The translations under genes and the position numbers were made by a program. Below are positions 27,696-37,619 of a stretch of DNA of 64,000 nt, in pieces. Below the pieces are notes generated by a model that saw only the letters and a program-made list of their open reading frames with translations, searched no databases and was not told the DNA's origin. Numbering within the stretch: position 1 is the first letter of the stretch; each line of letters opens with the position of its first letter. The stretch comes from Hyphomonadaceae bacterium (GTDB lineage Bacteria > Pseudomonadota > Alphaproteobacteria > Caulobacterales > Hyphomonadaceae), in the NCBI GenBank assembly GCA_947474455.1, contig CANJIL010000001.1:124001-188000 (forward strand). The letters run 5' to 3'.

Positions 27696-28745
27696 TCAGC
27701 TCCAGAGATCGCCGAGCATTAGTTGCTCGCCGAAACTGTTACCGATCGGATGGCAGTAGCTCGTGCTGTTCGCCCAGTCGTCCAGGCGCGCAACAAGTGT
27801 CTGGACGGAAGGGCCGGCACGAGCGCCGGCCAGCTCGAGGCGGTGGACCAACTCGCGGAGCAGGCCATCATCGAGATCGACATTGTGGGCCGCCTTGGCC
27901 TCGGCCAGACGCCAGCCGGCTGCGTCCCAGTTGAGGGCGACCGCAGCGGAAGGATCGACGCGCCAGGCGTAAACGGCCATGCGTCCATCGGCGATGCGCA
28001 CGGCGTGATCCGCAAGGCAGTTGTGGAATTCGAGCGCAAGAGACTCGAGCTGTTTGCGGCTGGTCACGCGCACGAAAGGAGCGGGGAGGGCTGGAGCTGG
28101 ATCCGCGGTGCGGAAAGCGTCTGGCGTCAGATCCTGTTGTGCGCGCACGAACAGCGCGCGGGTGTCGCCTCCGGCGCTCCAGCGCCGGGCGATGCGGCCG
28201 GCCGCATCGGGCTGGCGCATGCGAACCGCGAGATGGTAGGCGCGGGCGAGATCCGCTGCAGCCGCCTGCGCCGGCAGTGCGCGGACGATCGCGGCTGAAC
28301 GAAGCGCGGGCGGCAACCCGGCGATCGGTGCGAATGCGGTTGGGCGGACGAGATCGAGGTGGCGCAGCACTTCGTTGGCCATCGGCTCCGCCAGAAGGCG
28401 GAGGAAGACCGCATAGTCATCCGGCGTCCACAGCGTCTCGCCCGCTTTCGCCAGGGCGCGCATCAGACCTTGCGGCTGCTCGCCGGCGAGGGCTTCGGCG
28501 ACGACGGCGTCGCGCTGATACTCGACCAGACGGCGAAGTTCGTCCGGGCCGATCTGGCGCCGGGTCTGCCCAGCGAGCGCGATCGCCGTTGCGTGACGGC
28601 GCGCGGCGGGAAGGGCGAAGAATTCCGCATGCGGCGCAGGCCAGAGCTGGGCCACTGCATCGGCGAACTGGCCGGCGATGAACGCCAGAAGCGGCGTTGC
28701 GGTGCGAGCACGCGTGGGCGTGCGCATGAAAAACTGCGCGGTCAT
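27696..28745 (-). CDS. PcfJ-like domain protein of unknown function
   Basis: A 349-aa Ala/Arg-rich soluble protein. Most of the N-terminal 220 residues form helical repeats (AVAQLWPAPHAEFFALPA, LAKAGETLWTPDDYAVFLRLL). The C-terminal part has TSRKQLESLALEFHNCLADHAVRIADGRMAVY, reminiscent of the PcfJ-like motif (H-x-C-L/V ... R ... G). PcfJ proteins are known from conjugative plasmids, yet no conjugation gene lies nearby. The start at 28745 is chosen for AAAGGAG at good spacing; a longer start at 28766 exists. Family assignment is tentative. Confidence 0.65.
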   Translation of the reverse strand: MTAQFFMRTPTRARTATPLLAFIAGQFADAVAQLWPAPHAEFFALPAARRHATAIALAGQTRRQIGPDELRRLVEYQRDAVVAEALAGEQPQGLMRALAKAGETLWTPDDYAVFLRLLAEPMANEVLRHLDLVRPTAFAPIAGLPPALRSAAIVRALPAQAAAADLARAYHLAVRMRQPDAAGRIARRWSAGGDTRALFVRAQQDLTPDAFRTADPAPALPAPFVRVTSRKQLESLALEFHNCLADHAVRIADGRMAVYAWRVDPSAAVALNWDAAGWRLAEAKAAHNVDLDDGLLRELVHRLELAGARAGPSVQTLVARLDDWANSTSYCHPIGNSFGEQLMLGDLWS

Positions 28746-29105
28746 GGCCGCGTCTCCTTTCGACATGCGCCCGCGATCCCGTCGGCGACGGGCTCAGAGG
28801 CGCGGCTCCGCGCGCGCGGAAGTGCGCGGCGTGGCCAGGGTCAGGTTCGAAAGGTCAGACGCCGCCGAGCGAGGCCCGGAGGCGCTGACCGCCCCCTGGG
28901 ATTGGGGGCAAACTGATTGGGTTCAGTCGCCTCATCGGCTCGTGGCTCCGTTGGCTCGGGAGAGTGTCCCCCGACCCGTGACCGTCTGACGCAAGATTTG
29001 GGCGGGATTTGGGCGGCGCGAATTTTTGGTCTACGTCATCGGCGCCTGCCGACGGTCGCTTGCGGAGCTGGTCTGCGTGTGCGGCGTCGGACGATGGAGG
29101 GACTG
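28746..29105. other. 360-bp gap, no gene seen
   Basis: Nothing is recognised apart from the expected divergent promoters for the PcfJ-like gene and the Gmad2-selO pair. A short AT-rich island (AATTTTTGG) lies at about 29020-29029. Confidence 0.4.
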
Positions 29106-29462
29106 ATGATCCGTTACGCCGCATTTGCCAGCCTTGCGCCTGACGCGCGCGTGACGAGTCCGCTGATCGTTAAAGGCGCGGCAATCAACACCTGGATGTT
29201 CACAGGCGCATTCCCGGCAGAGCAGGCTGTCGATGGCGAAGTGATCGCTGAAGGGCCGGCGCAACAGCGAGCGCCAGATACCTGGACCAACCCCGGTCCG
29301 GTGCGTTTCAAGGCTGAGATGACGTTTGATGTGACCGAAAAGAAGAATGCGGTGCTGATCCTCAGGGAAGACATGGCGCGTCCTTCAAGTCCCGCCGGTG
29401 ACGAGCCGGGACCGGCGCGCACCTTGCGGATTCCGGTTGTTCTGGCGCCGCCCGCCAAGTGA
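29106..29462 (+). CDS. Gmad2 immunoglobulin-like domain protein
   Basis: A 118-aa protein with the Gmad2 pattern: RVTSPLIVKGAAINTWMFTGAFPAEQAVDGEV, then a beta-rich segment ending RTLRIPVVLAPPAK. Gmad2 domains occur in secreted or periplasmic binding modules, but no signal peptide is visible here (MIRYAAFASLAPDARV), which is odd. GGAGGGA upstream supports the start at 29106. It overlaps the selO start by 4 bp (GTGA), so the pair is translationally coupled. Confidence 0.75.
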   Translation: MIRYAAFASLAPDARVTSPLIVKGAAINTWMFTGAFPAEQAVDGEVIAEGPAQQRAPDTWTNPGPVRFKAEMTFDVTEKKNAVLILREDMARPSSPAGDEPGPARTLRIPVVLAPPAK

Positions 29463-30883
29463 GCGCGATCTTTCAGCCGGAAAAAGCCATCCTCGAACTC
29501 GATGGCCGGTTTCACTCGCCGGTCGAACCTGCGGATTTTCCGCAACATATCACCCGGTGGCGCAATCAGCGCTGGGCGGAGAATGTGGGGCTCGGTGCGC
29601 TGAGCGATGCGGAGTGGATCGAGCACTTCGGGAAGTTTACCCCGTTGAAGAACTCGCTCGAGACGCCTCTGGCGCTGGCTTATCACGGTCATCAGTTCCA
29701 GGTTTACAATCCGCAGATCGGCGACGGACGCGGCTTCCTGTTTGCGCAACTGCGCGACGGGCAGGGCAGGCTGCTGGATTTCGGAACCAAGGGTTCGGGC
29801 CAGACGCCGTGGTCGCGCACAGGCGATGGGCGGCTGACACTGAAGGGCGGTGTGCGCGAGATTATGGCCGCCGGCATGCTTGAGGCGCTGGGCGTCTACA
29901 CGTCCAAAGCGTTCTCGCTGATCGAGACCGGCGAACAGCTGCATCGCCATGACGAGCCTTCGCCGACACGGTCATCGGTTCTGGTGAGGCTGTCACACAG
30001 CCATATGCGTTTCGGCACTTTCCAGCGCCAAGCTTACGCGGGCGATGCGGATGCGATCGGCAAGCTGGTCGAGTACTGCATCCGCCACTATCACCCCGCC
30101 GCGGCGGGAGCAGACATGGCGTTGTCGGCTGCCGGGCTGCTGCGTGAGACTGTCGTTGCGACCGCTGAGCTGGCGGCTTCTTGGATGTCTGCAGGGTTCG
30201 TGCATGGCGTGTTGAACACCGACAACATGGTGGTCACCGGCGAGAGCTTCGACTATGGCCCGTGGCGTTTCCTGCCCTACTCCTATCCCGGCTTTACGGC
30301 AGCGTATTTCGACGAGCGGGGTCTTTACGCTTTCGGCCGGCAGCCGGCAGCTGCTCTGTGGAATCTGAGGCAGCTGGCGTCGTGCCTGACGCTGGTCGCC
30401 GAGGTTCCCGCGCTCGAGAAGGAGCTGGCGCGGTTCGAGGGGGAATATCGGGCGGCTTTCCGGACGCGGATGCTGGCGGTGTTGGGCCTCAAGCCGATGA
30501 GTGAGGACAAGGACCTTGAACTGCTGAAAGCGCTCTTCGCTTGGATGGGCGAAACGCGTGCGTCGTGGCCCCAGGTGTTTTTCGACTGGTTCGGCGGCCC
30601 GGCCAGCGGCGCGCGCGCAGCTCGTAGCCCGTTGGCGAAGGACTACGCTGCGCCAGGCTTCGAGCCGGTGCGGCGGTCGCTGATGGAGCATGAGACGGAC
30701 AGGCCGGAGCGGCTTGCTCATGCTTACTTCGGTGAGTGCCGGCCGGCGAGCGCCGTGATTGAAGACGTCGAGGCGCTGTGGGCGCATATTGCCGAGCGCG
30801 ATGACTGGGGCCCGTTCAATGAACACATGGCCCGGACCGAAGATGCGCGTCAGGCGCTGAGGTTGTCACAGGCTAAGACGTGA
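29459..30883 (+). CDS. selO: protein adenylyltransferase SelO (YdiU/UPF0061)
   Basis: A 474-aa pseudokinase-fold enzyme. Family motifs are AYHGHQFQVYNPQIGDGRGFLFAQL, FGTKGSGQTPWSRTGDGRLTLKGG, and the catalytic-loop-like VHGVLNTDNMVVTGESFDYGP. SelO transfers AMP from ATP to target proteins in oxidative stress; many homologues have a C-terminal selenocysteine or cysteine. Here the C-terminus (LRLSQAKT) has neither, as in some bacterial members. It starts with GTG overlapping the Gmad2 stop. Confidence 0.93.
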   Translation: MSAIFQPEKAILELDGRFHSPVEPADFPQHITRWRNQRWAENVGLGALSDAEWIEHFGKFTPLKNSLETPLALAYHGHQFQVYNPQIGDGRGFLFAQLRDGQGRLLDFGTKGSGQTPWSRTGDGRLTLKGGVREIMAAGMLEALGVYTSKAFSLIETGEQLHRHDEPSPTRSSVLVRLSHSHMRFGTFQRQAYAGDADAIGKLVEYCIRHYHPAAAGADMALSAAGLLRETVVATAELAASWMSAGFVHGVLNTDNMVVTGESFDYGPWRFLPYSYPGFTAAYFDERGLYAFGRQPAAALWNLRQLASCLTLVAEVPALEKELARFEGEYRAAFRTRMLAVLGLKPMSEDKDLELLKALFAWMGETRASWPQVFFDWFGGPASGARAARSPLAKDYAAPGFEPVRRSLMEHETDRPERLAHAYFGECRPASAVIEDVEALWAHIAERDDWGPFNEHMARTEDARQALRLSQAKT

Positions 30884-31006
30884 AAACCCGGGGACTCCTG
30901 CGCTTTTCGCGATGGATTTTCGCTTAAAACCCTTCGCGGAATACAGGTTTGTTAATCGTTATCACGCGAGATAACGCAATCATCTGTTTGTCCCGGTCGC
31001 CGCTTC

Positions 31007-33787
31007 ATGACGTCCGCCCCACTTCCATTGGGTTCAGCATCGCCTCCCGAGGTGATCGAGAAGTCGTTCACGGCGGCCATCGAGCATTTCCTCAACTCGG
31101 TCTCGGAAGCCTTCGCGCTTATCGACCAGGATGGTCGCGTCGTTCGCGCCAACATCGCCTATCGCCGCCTGACCGGCCCGGCGGGAGGCGCGCATGACGC
31201 CTCCATACTTTCCTATCTCGACGCGGATCGGCGTGAGGCGGTGCGCGAAGCGCTGCGCACGTTGAACGATAAGTCGCCGACCCGCTCGGTTCAGTTGCGC
31301 TTCAAGATCGGCCGCGAGCTGAAGCTGATCGACGCTGAATTCTCGTGGCTTGGACCCGAAGGCCTGATTTCGTTCGTCGGCCATGACGTCACGCGGCAGG
31401 ACACGCTGGAGCGCGAACGGCTGGAGACGGCGACGGCGCGCGACGCGGTGGAGCAGGTCGGCGATATCGGCCACTGGCGTGCGGGACGCGATTTCAAGCT
31501 GCAATGTTCGCCGGGCGCGTCGCGCATCCTGGGCCTTGATCCGGCAGCGCCGCCGCTGGTGCTGACCGACTTTGTCGAAATGATCCTGCCGGAGGAGCGC
31601 CAGGCGGTGGTCGCCGCCGCGCGCGAGGCGTTCGAGAAGCGCAAGCCGGTACAGCAAACCTTCCGCATCCGCCGCGCCGATGGAACGACACGGATGATCA
31701 AGGTCGCCGGTTCGCCGTCGATCGATTCGCGCGGCCAGATCGACGCCATGCATGGGGTCGTGGTAGACAAGACCGATGGTCATGCTGCGTTGCAGGCCGC
31801 GCTGAACGCCGATTCGACCGTCCGCCGGTTTGTTCATGCAGCGCCTATGCCGATCGCAATGTACGACAAAGAGATGCGCGTGATGATGGCCAGCGAAAGC
31901 TGGATCGCCGAGCGCGGGATGAAGGAAGAGGATGTCCTCGGCCGCTCTGTCTACGACCTGATGCCGTGGACGCCCGAGAAGTGGCGTTCGATTCACCGCC
32001 AGGTGCTGCGTGGCGAATCCATGAATTGCGAGCGCGACCAGTTCGAGCGGGACGGCAAGCAGGGCTGGATGCAATGGTCGGCGGCGCCTTGGCGCGACGG
32101 CGAAGGCAATATCGGCGGCATTGTGGTCATGCACGAGGACGTGACCGGCATCGTCCACGCCCAGCACGAAGTTGAGTCGTCCAAGGAGCGGATGTCCTTC
32201 GGGATGAGCATCACCCAGATGATGATCTGGGAACTCGACTTCGAGATGCGCGAAACCTATCTCGAAGGCGACTGGAAACACTTCTTCCCGCAGCGACCGA
32301 CATTCGATTCGCTCACCGGCGGGGACAGCTGGATCCACCCGTCCGATCGCGAGCTTCTCGCCGGCAAGTGGCGCACGCATCTTGCGGGTGGTCCGCCCTA
32401 TACGGCGGAGTATCGCGTGGGCTTCGCTGATGGCCGCGAGATCTGGCATGCGGCCTCCATCCGGATCCTCAAGACCGTGAAAGGCTCGCCCGCGCGCGCC
32501 TTCGCCGTGATCCAAGACATCACGGCCCGCAAGAATATCGAACTCAAGGCGATGGAGGCCGAACAGCGCGCGCTGGTCGCGGCGGCGGCAAAGTCGGATT
32601 TCCTGTCCAACATGAGTCACGAGATCCGCACGCCGCTCAATGGCGTGCTGGCTGTATCGGAAATTCTCCAGCGCACGCAGCTCGACGAGCGGCAGGGCGA
32701 GATGGTGCGTCTCATTACCACGTCAGGTCGGACGCTGTTGCGCGTGATGGACGATCTCGTCGAATTCTCGCGCCTTGAAGGCGACGAGATCCAGTTCGAC
32801 GTGCGCCCGTTCGAGCTCGAGGATGCCCTGCGCACGACCTGCGAGGCGGCGCGGACGCGCGCCGAGGCGAAAGGTGTGCGGTTCGATACGTTCATCTCGG
32901 CGAGCTGTGACGGCGTATTCCGCGGTGACCCTGTGCGCATCGGGCAGGTGCTTGGCAATCTGCTGAACAACGCGGTGAAGTTTACCGAAGAAGGCCATAT
33001 CAGCGTCTTCGCAACGGTGGAGGAACTGTCGGAAGGCAGAACGCAGCTGCGCCTGACTGTGACGGACACCGGGATTGGTTTTGCGCCTGAAATCGCCGAG
33101 CGCATATTCGAGCGCTTCGAACAGGCCGACATTTCCACCTCCCGCAAGTTCGGAGGGCTCGGTCTTGGCCTCTCCATCGTCAAGCGGCTGGTCGAGCTGA
33201 TGAAAGGCCGCGTCAGCGCGCAATCGCGTGAAGGCGAGGGCTCGACATTCGAAGTCATTTGCCCGATCTCGCTCGATCGCATTGCGACGCTGGGTGCGAT
33301 AACGGCTGTTGCGATCGAGGATTTTGACGCCGAGACGAAGATCGAGAACCTCCGCCTGCTGGTGGCGGAAGACAATCCGATGAATCGCCGTGTGGTCGAG
33401 CTTCTGTTGGCTCAGTCGGGCCTGCACATCACCTTCGCCGAGAATGGGCGCGAAGCCGTCGAGAAATTCTCCGTCGGCCGCTTCGATCTCGTGATGATGG
33501 ACCTGCAGATGCCGATCATGGGCGGCCTTGCAGCCATGCGCGCGATCCGTCAGTGGGAAGGCGAGAACGGTCGCGTACATACGCCCATGCTCGCCGTTTC
33601 CGCCAACGCCACCGATGAACACGTGTTGGAGGCCAAGCAGGCGGGCGCTGACGACCACGTCGCCAAGCCGATCGTGCGCGAAACGCTGTTCGAGGCAATC
33701 GCCCGTTACGCCAGGCCTACAGGCAGTGACGTCGTCGGACTGGACGACAGCGAATTCGATCTCGACGAGTTCGATATAGCGGTGTGA
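31007..33787 (+). CDS. hybrid sensor histidine kinase / response regulator with multiple PAS domains
   Basis: A 926-aa, apparently soluble multi-sensor kinase. Three or four PAS domains (about residues 20-120, 135-255, 265-390 and 400-515) precede a HisKA domain with phospho-acceptor H538 (SNMSHEIRTPLNG), an HATPase (NLLNNAVKF, DTGIGF, GGLGLGLSI) and a receiver with D832 (MMDLQMPIMGG). There are no membrane spans, so the signal is cytoplasmic or ligand-bound to PAS. No partner regulator or phosphotransferase lies next to it. Signal and output are unknown. The C-terminus is highly acidic (DDSEFDLDEFDI). Confidence 0.94.
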   Translation: MTSAPLPLGSASPPEVIEKSFTAAIEHFLNSVSEAFALIDQDGRVVRANIAYRRLTGPAGGAHDASILSYLDADRREAVREALRTLNDKSPTRSVQLRFKIGRELKLIDAEFSWLGPEGLISFVGHDVTRQDTLERERLETATARDAVEQVGDIGHWRAGRDFKLQCSPGASRILGLDPAAPPLVLTDFVEMILPEERQAVVAAAREAFEKRKPVQQTFRIRRADGTTRMIKVAGSPSIDSRGQIDAMHGVVVDKTDGHAALQAALNADSTVRRFVHAAPMPIAMYDKEMRVMMASESWIAERGMKEEDVLGRSVYDLMPWTPEKWRSIHRQVLRGESMNCERDQFERDGKQGWMQWSAAPWRDGEGNIGGIVVMHEDVTGIVHAQHEVESSKERMSFGMSITQMMIWELDFEMRETYLEGDWKHFFPQRPTFDSLTGGDSWIHPSDRELLAGKWRTHLAGGPPYTAEYRVGFADGREIWHAASIRILKTVKGSPARAFAVIQDITARKNIELKAMEAEQRALVAAAAKSDFLSNMSHEIRTPLNGVLAVSEILQRTQLDERQGEMVRLITTSGRTLLRVMDDLVEFSRLEGDEIQFDVRPFELEDALRTTCEAARTRAEAKGVRFDTFISASCDGVFRGDPVRIGQVLGNLLNNAVKFTEEGHISVFATVEELSEGRTQLRLTVTDTGIGFAPEIAERIFERFEQADISTSRKFGGLGLGLSIVKRLVELMKGRVSAQSREGEGSTFEVICPISLDRIATLGAITAVAIEDFDAETKIENLRLLVAEDNPMNRRVVELLLAQSGLHITFAENGREAVEKFSVGRFDLVMMDLQMPIMGGLAAMRAIRQWEGENGRVHTPMLAVSANATDEHVLEAKQAGADDHVAKPIVRETLFEAIARYARPTGSDVVGLDDSEFDLDEFDIAV

Positions 33788-33793
33788 CCGGGT

Positions 33794-34498
33794 CTAACCG
33801 GGAAGCCAGCTCCGGAACAGGTCGCCAATCGAGCCCGGGGCGTAGACGCCGAACATGATGAGGCCGAGCATCAGCACGTGCAGAGCGGTGATCAGCGCGG
33901 TCACCATCACGAAGCCGGGCTTGTAGGTCTTGTGGCGAAGCAAGTGTTGGGCGAGCAGGCCGCCGACAATGCCAAACGTCAGATCGAGGAGGTGGAGGCG
34001 GCGTTCTGGCTCGCGCCATTCGCGGCGCGCGGCTGCGCGCTTGTCCGCTTGATAGAACAAGAAGGAGGCGACGCCCGCGATCAGGTAGAGCAGGCCCACC
34101 CACACCGGAAAGCGGCCCAGGATGATGTTGTTCGTCAGCATGGCAAGAATCACCGCGGCGCCGGCAACGCGTGTGGAGATGCTGATCATGCCGGCGTCGC
34201 CACCGCCTGCCAGTCTCCTTCCGCGCGGCTCGACTGCGGACGCCTTGACCGTCGGCGCAGCCGCAGGCGGCTTTGGCGGAGGCGGAGCGCCGAGATTTTG
34301 TACGTTGATCGCAACGAGTCTGCCGCCCGACCCTTCGGCGATGTCGTAGGTAAGAATGTCGCCGGGCTTCGGCCGGTCGACGCTCTTACCGATCGACTTC
34401 ATGTGCACATATATTTTGCCGGCGTTACCGGGACGGCGGATGAAGCCAAACCCCCGAGCGTCATGCCAGTCCTCAAGTATGCCCTTTTCGTGCGTCAC
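33794..34498 (-). CDS. cold-shock domain - DUF1294 membrane fusion protein
   Basis: A 234-aa protein. The N-terminal CSD-like fold (KGILEDWHDARGFGFIRRP, then KIYVHMKSIGK; residues about 4-65) is followed by a Pro/Ala linker (APPPPKPPAAAP), then four hydrophobic segments with the DUF1294 hallmarks (FYQADKRAARREW and LHLLDLTFGIVGGLLAQHLLRHKTYK). A GTG start at 34498 with GGAG upstream is preferred because it begins directly at the CSD. The arrangement links nucleic-acid binding to the membrane; function is unknown. It converges with the hybrid kinase 6 bp away. Confidence 0.87.
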   Translation of the reverse strand: MTHEKGILEDWHDARGFGFIRRPGNAGKIYVHMKSIGKSVDRPKPGDILTYDIAEGSGGRLVAINVQNLGAPPPPKPPAAAPTVKASAVEPRGRRLAGGGDAGMISISTRVAGAAVILAMLTNNIILGRFPVWVGLLYLIAGVASFLFYQADKRAAARREWREPERRLHLLDLTFGIVGGLLAQHLLRHKTYKPGFVMVTALITALHVLMLGLIMFGVYAPGSIGDLFRSWLPG

Positions 34499-34514
34499 GC
34501 CGCTCCAGATAGAG

Positions 34515-36482
34515 CTATTTGTTGGTCCTATTCTTAACGAGGTCATCAACCACGGCAGGATCAGCAAGTGTTGATGTGTCGCCAAGGTTGGAGAAGTCGT
34601 TCTCAGCGATCTTGCGCAGGATGCGGCGCATGATCTTGCCGGAGCGCGTCTTGGGCAGGCCCGGTGCGAACTGGATCAGGTCGGGCGAGGCGATCGGGCC
34701 GATCTCCTTGCGGACATGATTGACGAGTTCCTTGCGGAGGTCCTCGCTCGGCGCCTCGCCCGCCATCAGCGAGACATAGGCATAGATGCCCTGGCCCTTG
34801 ATGGGATGCGGATAGCCGACAACGGCGGACTCAGCCACTTTCGGATGCGAAACGAGTGCGCTTTCGACTTCGGCCGTGCCCATGCGGTGGCCCGAGACGT
34901 TGATGACGTCATCGACCCGGCCGGTGATCCAGTAATAGCCATCTTCGTCGCGCCGGCAGCCATCGCCCGTGAAGTACTTGCCTGGATAGGTGCGGAAATA
35001 GGTGTCCACGAAGCGGGAGTGGTCGCCATAGACCGTGCGCATCTGGCCGGGCCAGGAGTCAGTGATGCAAAGATTGCCGGTCGTGGCGCCTTCAAGCACG
35101 TTGCCCTTGTCATCGAGCAGTTGCGGCAGAATCGAGAAGAACGGCTTAGCGGCCGAGCCGGGCTTCAGAGCGTGGGCGCCGGGCAACGGCGTCATCAGCA
35201 CGCCGCCGGTTTCCGTCTGCCACCACGTATCGACGATCGGGCAGCGCTGCTCGCCGACGACGCGGTAATACCACTCCCAGGCCTCCGGGTTGATCGGTTC
35301 ACCAACCGAGCCGATCACGCGCAAGGACTTGCGCGACGATCCGGTGACGAAGTCGTCGCCCGCGCCCATGAGCGCGCGCAGTGCGGTGGGCGCGGTGTAG
35401 AAGATGGAGACGTTATGCTTGTCGACGGTCTTCCAGAAGCGTGATGCATCCGGGTAGGTCGGTACGCCCTCGAACATCAGCGTGGTCGCGCCGTTCGCCA
35501 GCGGACCATAGACCACGTAGGAGTGACCCGTGACCCAGCCGACATCAGCCGTGCACCAGAAGACTTCGCCCGGCTTATAGTCGAAGACGATCTCATGGGT
35601 CATCGACGCCCAGACTAGATAGCCGCCCGTTGTGTGCAGCACGCCCTTTGGCTGTCCGGTGGAGCCGGAGGTGTAGAGGATGAACAGCGGATCTTCCGCG
35701 CTCATCTCTTCAGGCTCGCACTCGTCGGACACATCCTTTGCCAGCACGACGTAATAATGGTCCCGGCCATGCTCCAGCTTCACGTTGGCGCCAGTGCGCT
35801 TGATCACGATCACTGACTGTACGGTCGATTTCTCGCCGAGCCTGTCGAGTGCTTCATCGACATTTGCTTTGAGCGGAACCGGCTTGCCGCCGCGCAGGCC
35901 CTCATCGGCCGTGATGACGCAGGTCGAGCCGCAATCCTGGATGCGGCCGGCCAGTGAGTCGGGCGAAAAACCGCCGAAGACGATGGAGTGGATCGCGCCG
36001 ATGCGCGCGCAGGCGAGCATCGCGTAGGCCGTCTCGGGGATCATCGGCATGTAGATGGTGACGCGGTCGCCTTTCTTGACACCCTGGGCCTTGAGCACGT
36101 TGGCGAAGCGACAGACCTGCGAATACAGCTCGGCATAGGTGACGCGCCTCGAGACGTTCGGGTCGTCGCCTTCGAAGAGGATCGCTGTGACATCGGCCTT
36201 GTGCGGCAGGTGGCGGTCGATGCAGTTGACCGACACGTTGAGCGTGCCGTCCTCGAACCATTTGATGTGGAGGTCTTTGGGATCGTTCGTCTTCGAGATG
36301 TCCCAATTGACGTTCTTGACCTTGGAGTAAGGCCGCATCCAGTTCAGACGCTTGCCATGCTCGCGCCAGAACGTCTCCGGGTCGGCCACCGACGCCGCGT
36401 ACATCTCCTCGTATTTCGCGGCATTAACCAGCGCCTTGGCGGCGAAGTCTGGCTGAACTGGATAAACGTGGCCCTCGGACAT
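34515..36482 (-). CDS. acs: acetate--CoA ligase (acetyl-CoA synthetase)
   Basis: A 655-aa acyl-adenylate enzyme making acetyl-CoA from acetate, ATP and CoA. Motifs are [55 protein letters not shown], and the regulatory lysine K616 in TRSGKIMRR, a known acetylation site in Acs proteins. The ATG at 36482 with GGGAGGGA upstream is preferred over the TTG one codon earlier. Length is standard. It stands alone, with the ferredoxin-NADP reductase gene upstream on the same strand. Confidence 0.96.
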   Translation of the reverse strand: MSEGHVYPVQPDFAAKALVNAAKYEEMYAASVADPETFWREHGKRLNWMRPYSKVKNVNWDISKTNDPKDLHIKWFEDGTLNVSVNCIDRHLPHKADVTAILFEGDDPNVSRRVTYAELYSQVCRFANVLKAQGVKKGDRVTIYMPMIPETAYAMLACARIGAIHSIVFGGFSPDSLAGRIQDCGSTCVITADEGLRGGKPVPLKANVDEALDRLGEKSTVQSVIVIKRTGANVKLEHGRDHYYVVLAKDVSDECEPEEMSAEDPLFILYTSGSTGQPKGVLHTTGGYLVWASMTHEIVFDYKPGEVFWCTADVGWVTGHSYVVYGPLANGATTLMFEGVPTYPDASRFWKTVDKHNVSIFYTAPTALRALMGAGDDFVTGSSRKSLRVIGSVGEPINPEAWEWYYRVVGEQRCPIVDTWWQTETGGVLMTPLPGAHALKPGSAAKPFFSILPQLLDDKGNVLEGATTGNLCITDSWPGQMRTVYGDHSRFVDTYFRTYPGKYFTGDGCRRDEDGYYWITGRVDDVINVSGHRMGTAEVESALVSHPKVAESAVVGYPHPIKGQGIYAYVSLMAGEAPSEDLRKELVNHVRKEIGPIASPDLIQFAPGLPKTRSGKIMRRILRKIAENDFSNLGDTSTLADPAVVDDLVKNRTNK

Positions 36483-36566
36483 CAATTCCCTCCCGGCTGT
36501 GACAGCACTTTTGTGAGTGCTTCCTGCCCCATTTTGACGGGAAGTTGAAGCCGTAGAGAGCGGAGT

Positions 36567-37382
36567 TTAGCCCACGAAGGCCTTCTCGATTACGAATTCG
36601 GCGGGATGGGCGTTCGAGCCCTCCTTTAGCCCGGCTTTCTCGACGAGGGCCTTGATGTCGTTGATCATGTCCATCGAGCCGCAGACCATGACCCGATCAA
36701 CGGCAGGGTCGAGAGGCGGAACCCCGAGGTCGACGAACAGGAGGCCTTTCTCGATACAGGTCGTGATGCGGTTCTGGTTGGGCCAAGGCTCGCGCGTCAC
36801 AGTTGTATAGTGGACCAATCGTTGAAAATGCTCGCCCACCAGCGGGTCCTCGCGCAGGTTTTCGACCAGCTCCTGACCATATTTCAGTTCGCCGACTTCC
36901 CGGCAGGTATGGGTCAGTATCACCTGCTCGAAGCGCTCAAATGTTTCTGGATCGCGAATTACCGAGGCAAAGGGCGCCAAACCGGTCCCGGTAGAGAAGC
37001 AGTATAGACGTTTGCCAAGGGTGAGGGCGTCGTGGACCAGCGTGCCGGTTGATTTGCGGCCCAGCAGAACCTTGTCGCCCGGCTGGATAAGCTGGAGCCT
37101 GGAAGTCAGCGGTCCATCGGCCACCTTGATCGAGAAGAATTCCAGTTCCTCGTCCCAGGACGGACTGGCGATCGAATAGGCGCGCAGCAACGGCTTTCCC
37201 GTGGGGCTTTCCAGCCCGATCATCACGAACTCGCCGGAGCGGAAACGGAAGGCGGGCGGCCGCGTGATCCGGAAGGAAAACATGCGGTCCGTATAGTGCT
37301 TCACCGACAGGACGGTTTCTTCCGTCGGCGCATTGGGTGACTTGGCAGGCTTTTCTGCGGGCTTGTCGGCGGCTTCCGTCAT
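36567..37382 (-). CDS. fpr: ferredoxin--NADP+ reductase
   Basis: A 271-aa FAD flavoprotein of the bacterial Fpr type. The FAD-binding motif RAYSIASP and the NADP(H)-binding region LYCFSTGTGLAPFASVIRDP are clear, as is the C-terminal CGSMDMINDIK ... VEKAFVG. The N-terminal 25 residues are Lys/Pro/Ala-rich (DKPAEKPAKSPNAPTE), longer than in typical Fpr. It supplies or accepts electrons with ferredoxin or flavodoxin, possibly for the siroheme sulfite reductase here or stress responses. It is divergent from the RND adaptor gene. Confidence 0.92.
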   Translation of the reverse strand: MTEAADKPAEKPAKSPNAPTEETVLSVKHYTDRMFSFRITRPPAFRFRSGEFVMIGLESPTGKPLLRAYSIASPSWDEELEFFSIKVADGPLTSRLQLIQPGDKVLLGRKSTGTLVHDALTLGKRLYCFSTGTGLAPFASVIRDPETFERFEQVILTHTCREVGELKYGQELVENLREDPLVGEHFQRLVHYTTVTREPWPNQNRITTCIEKGLLFVDLGVPPLDPAVDRVMVCGSMDMINDIKALVEKAGLKEGSNAHPAEFVIEKAFVG

Positions 37383-37619
37383 GGGGTCCTGGGCTTCGGC
37401 GGAGCCCCCGTCCGGGCCCGTTCGCGCAGGCTCGACCTAGGGGTTACGCCCGGCAAATGCAACTAATGCCAATGTTTAGCCCGGAAACGCAGGAGTCCCG
37501 TCAAAGCACGCTGTCGCCGCCATAATCTCGCCTGCTACGCCATTTTGATACCTTGGCAATGCGAAGGCGCTTATGCTTGCTGGCCTTAACTTCTGTTACG
37601 ACCGGAGGAACCGGGACAT

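Noticed and set aside
31034-32620. 528-codon minus-strand frame opposite the hybrid kinase
   Set aside because: Shadow of a multi-PAS kinase with unmistakable motifs; the antisense product is His/Arg-rich and unrecognisable.
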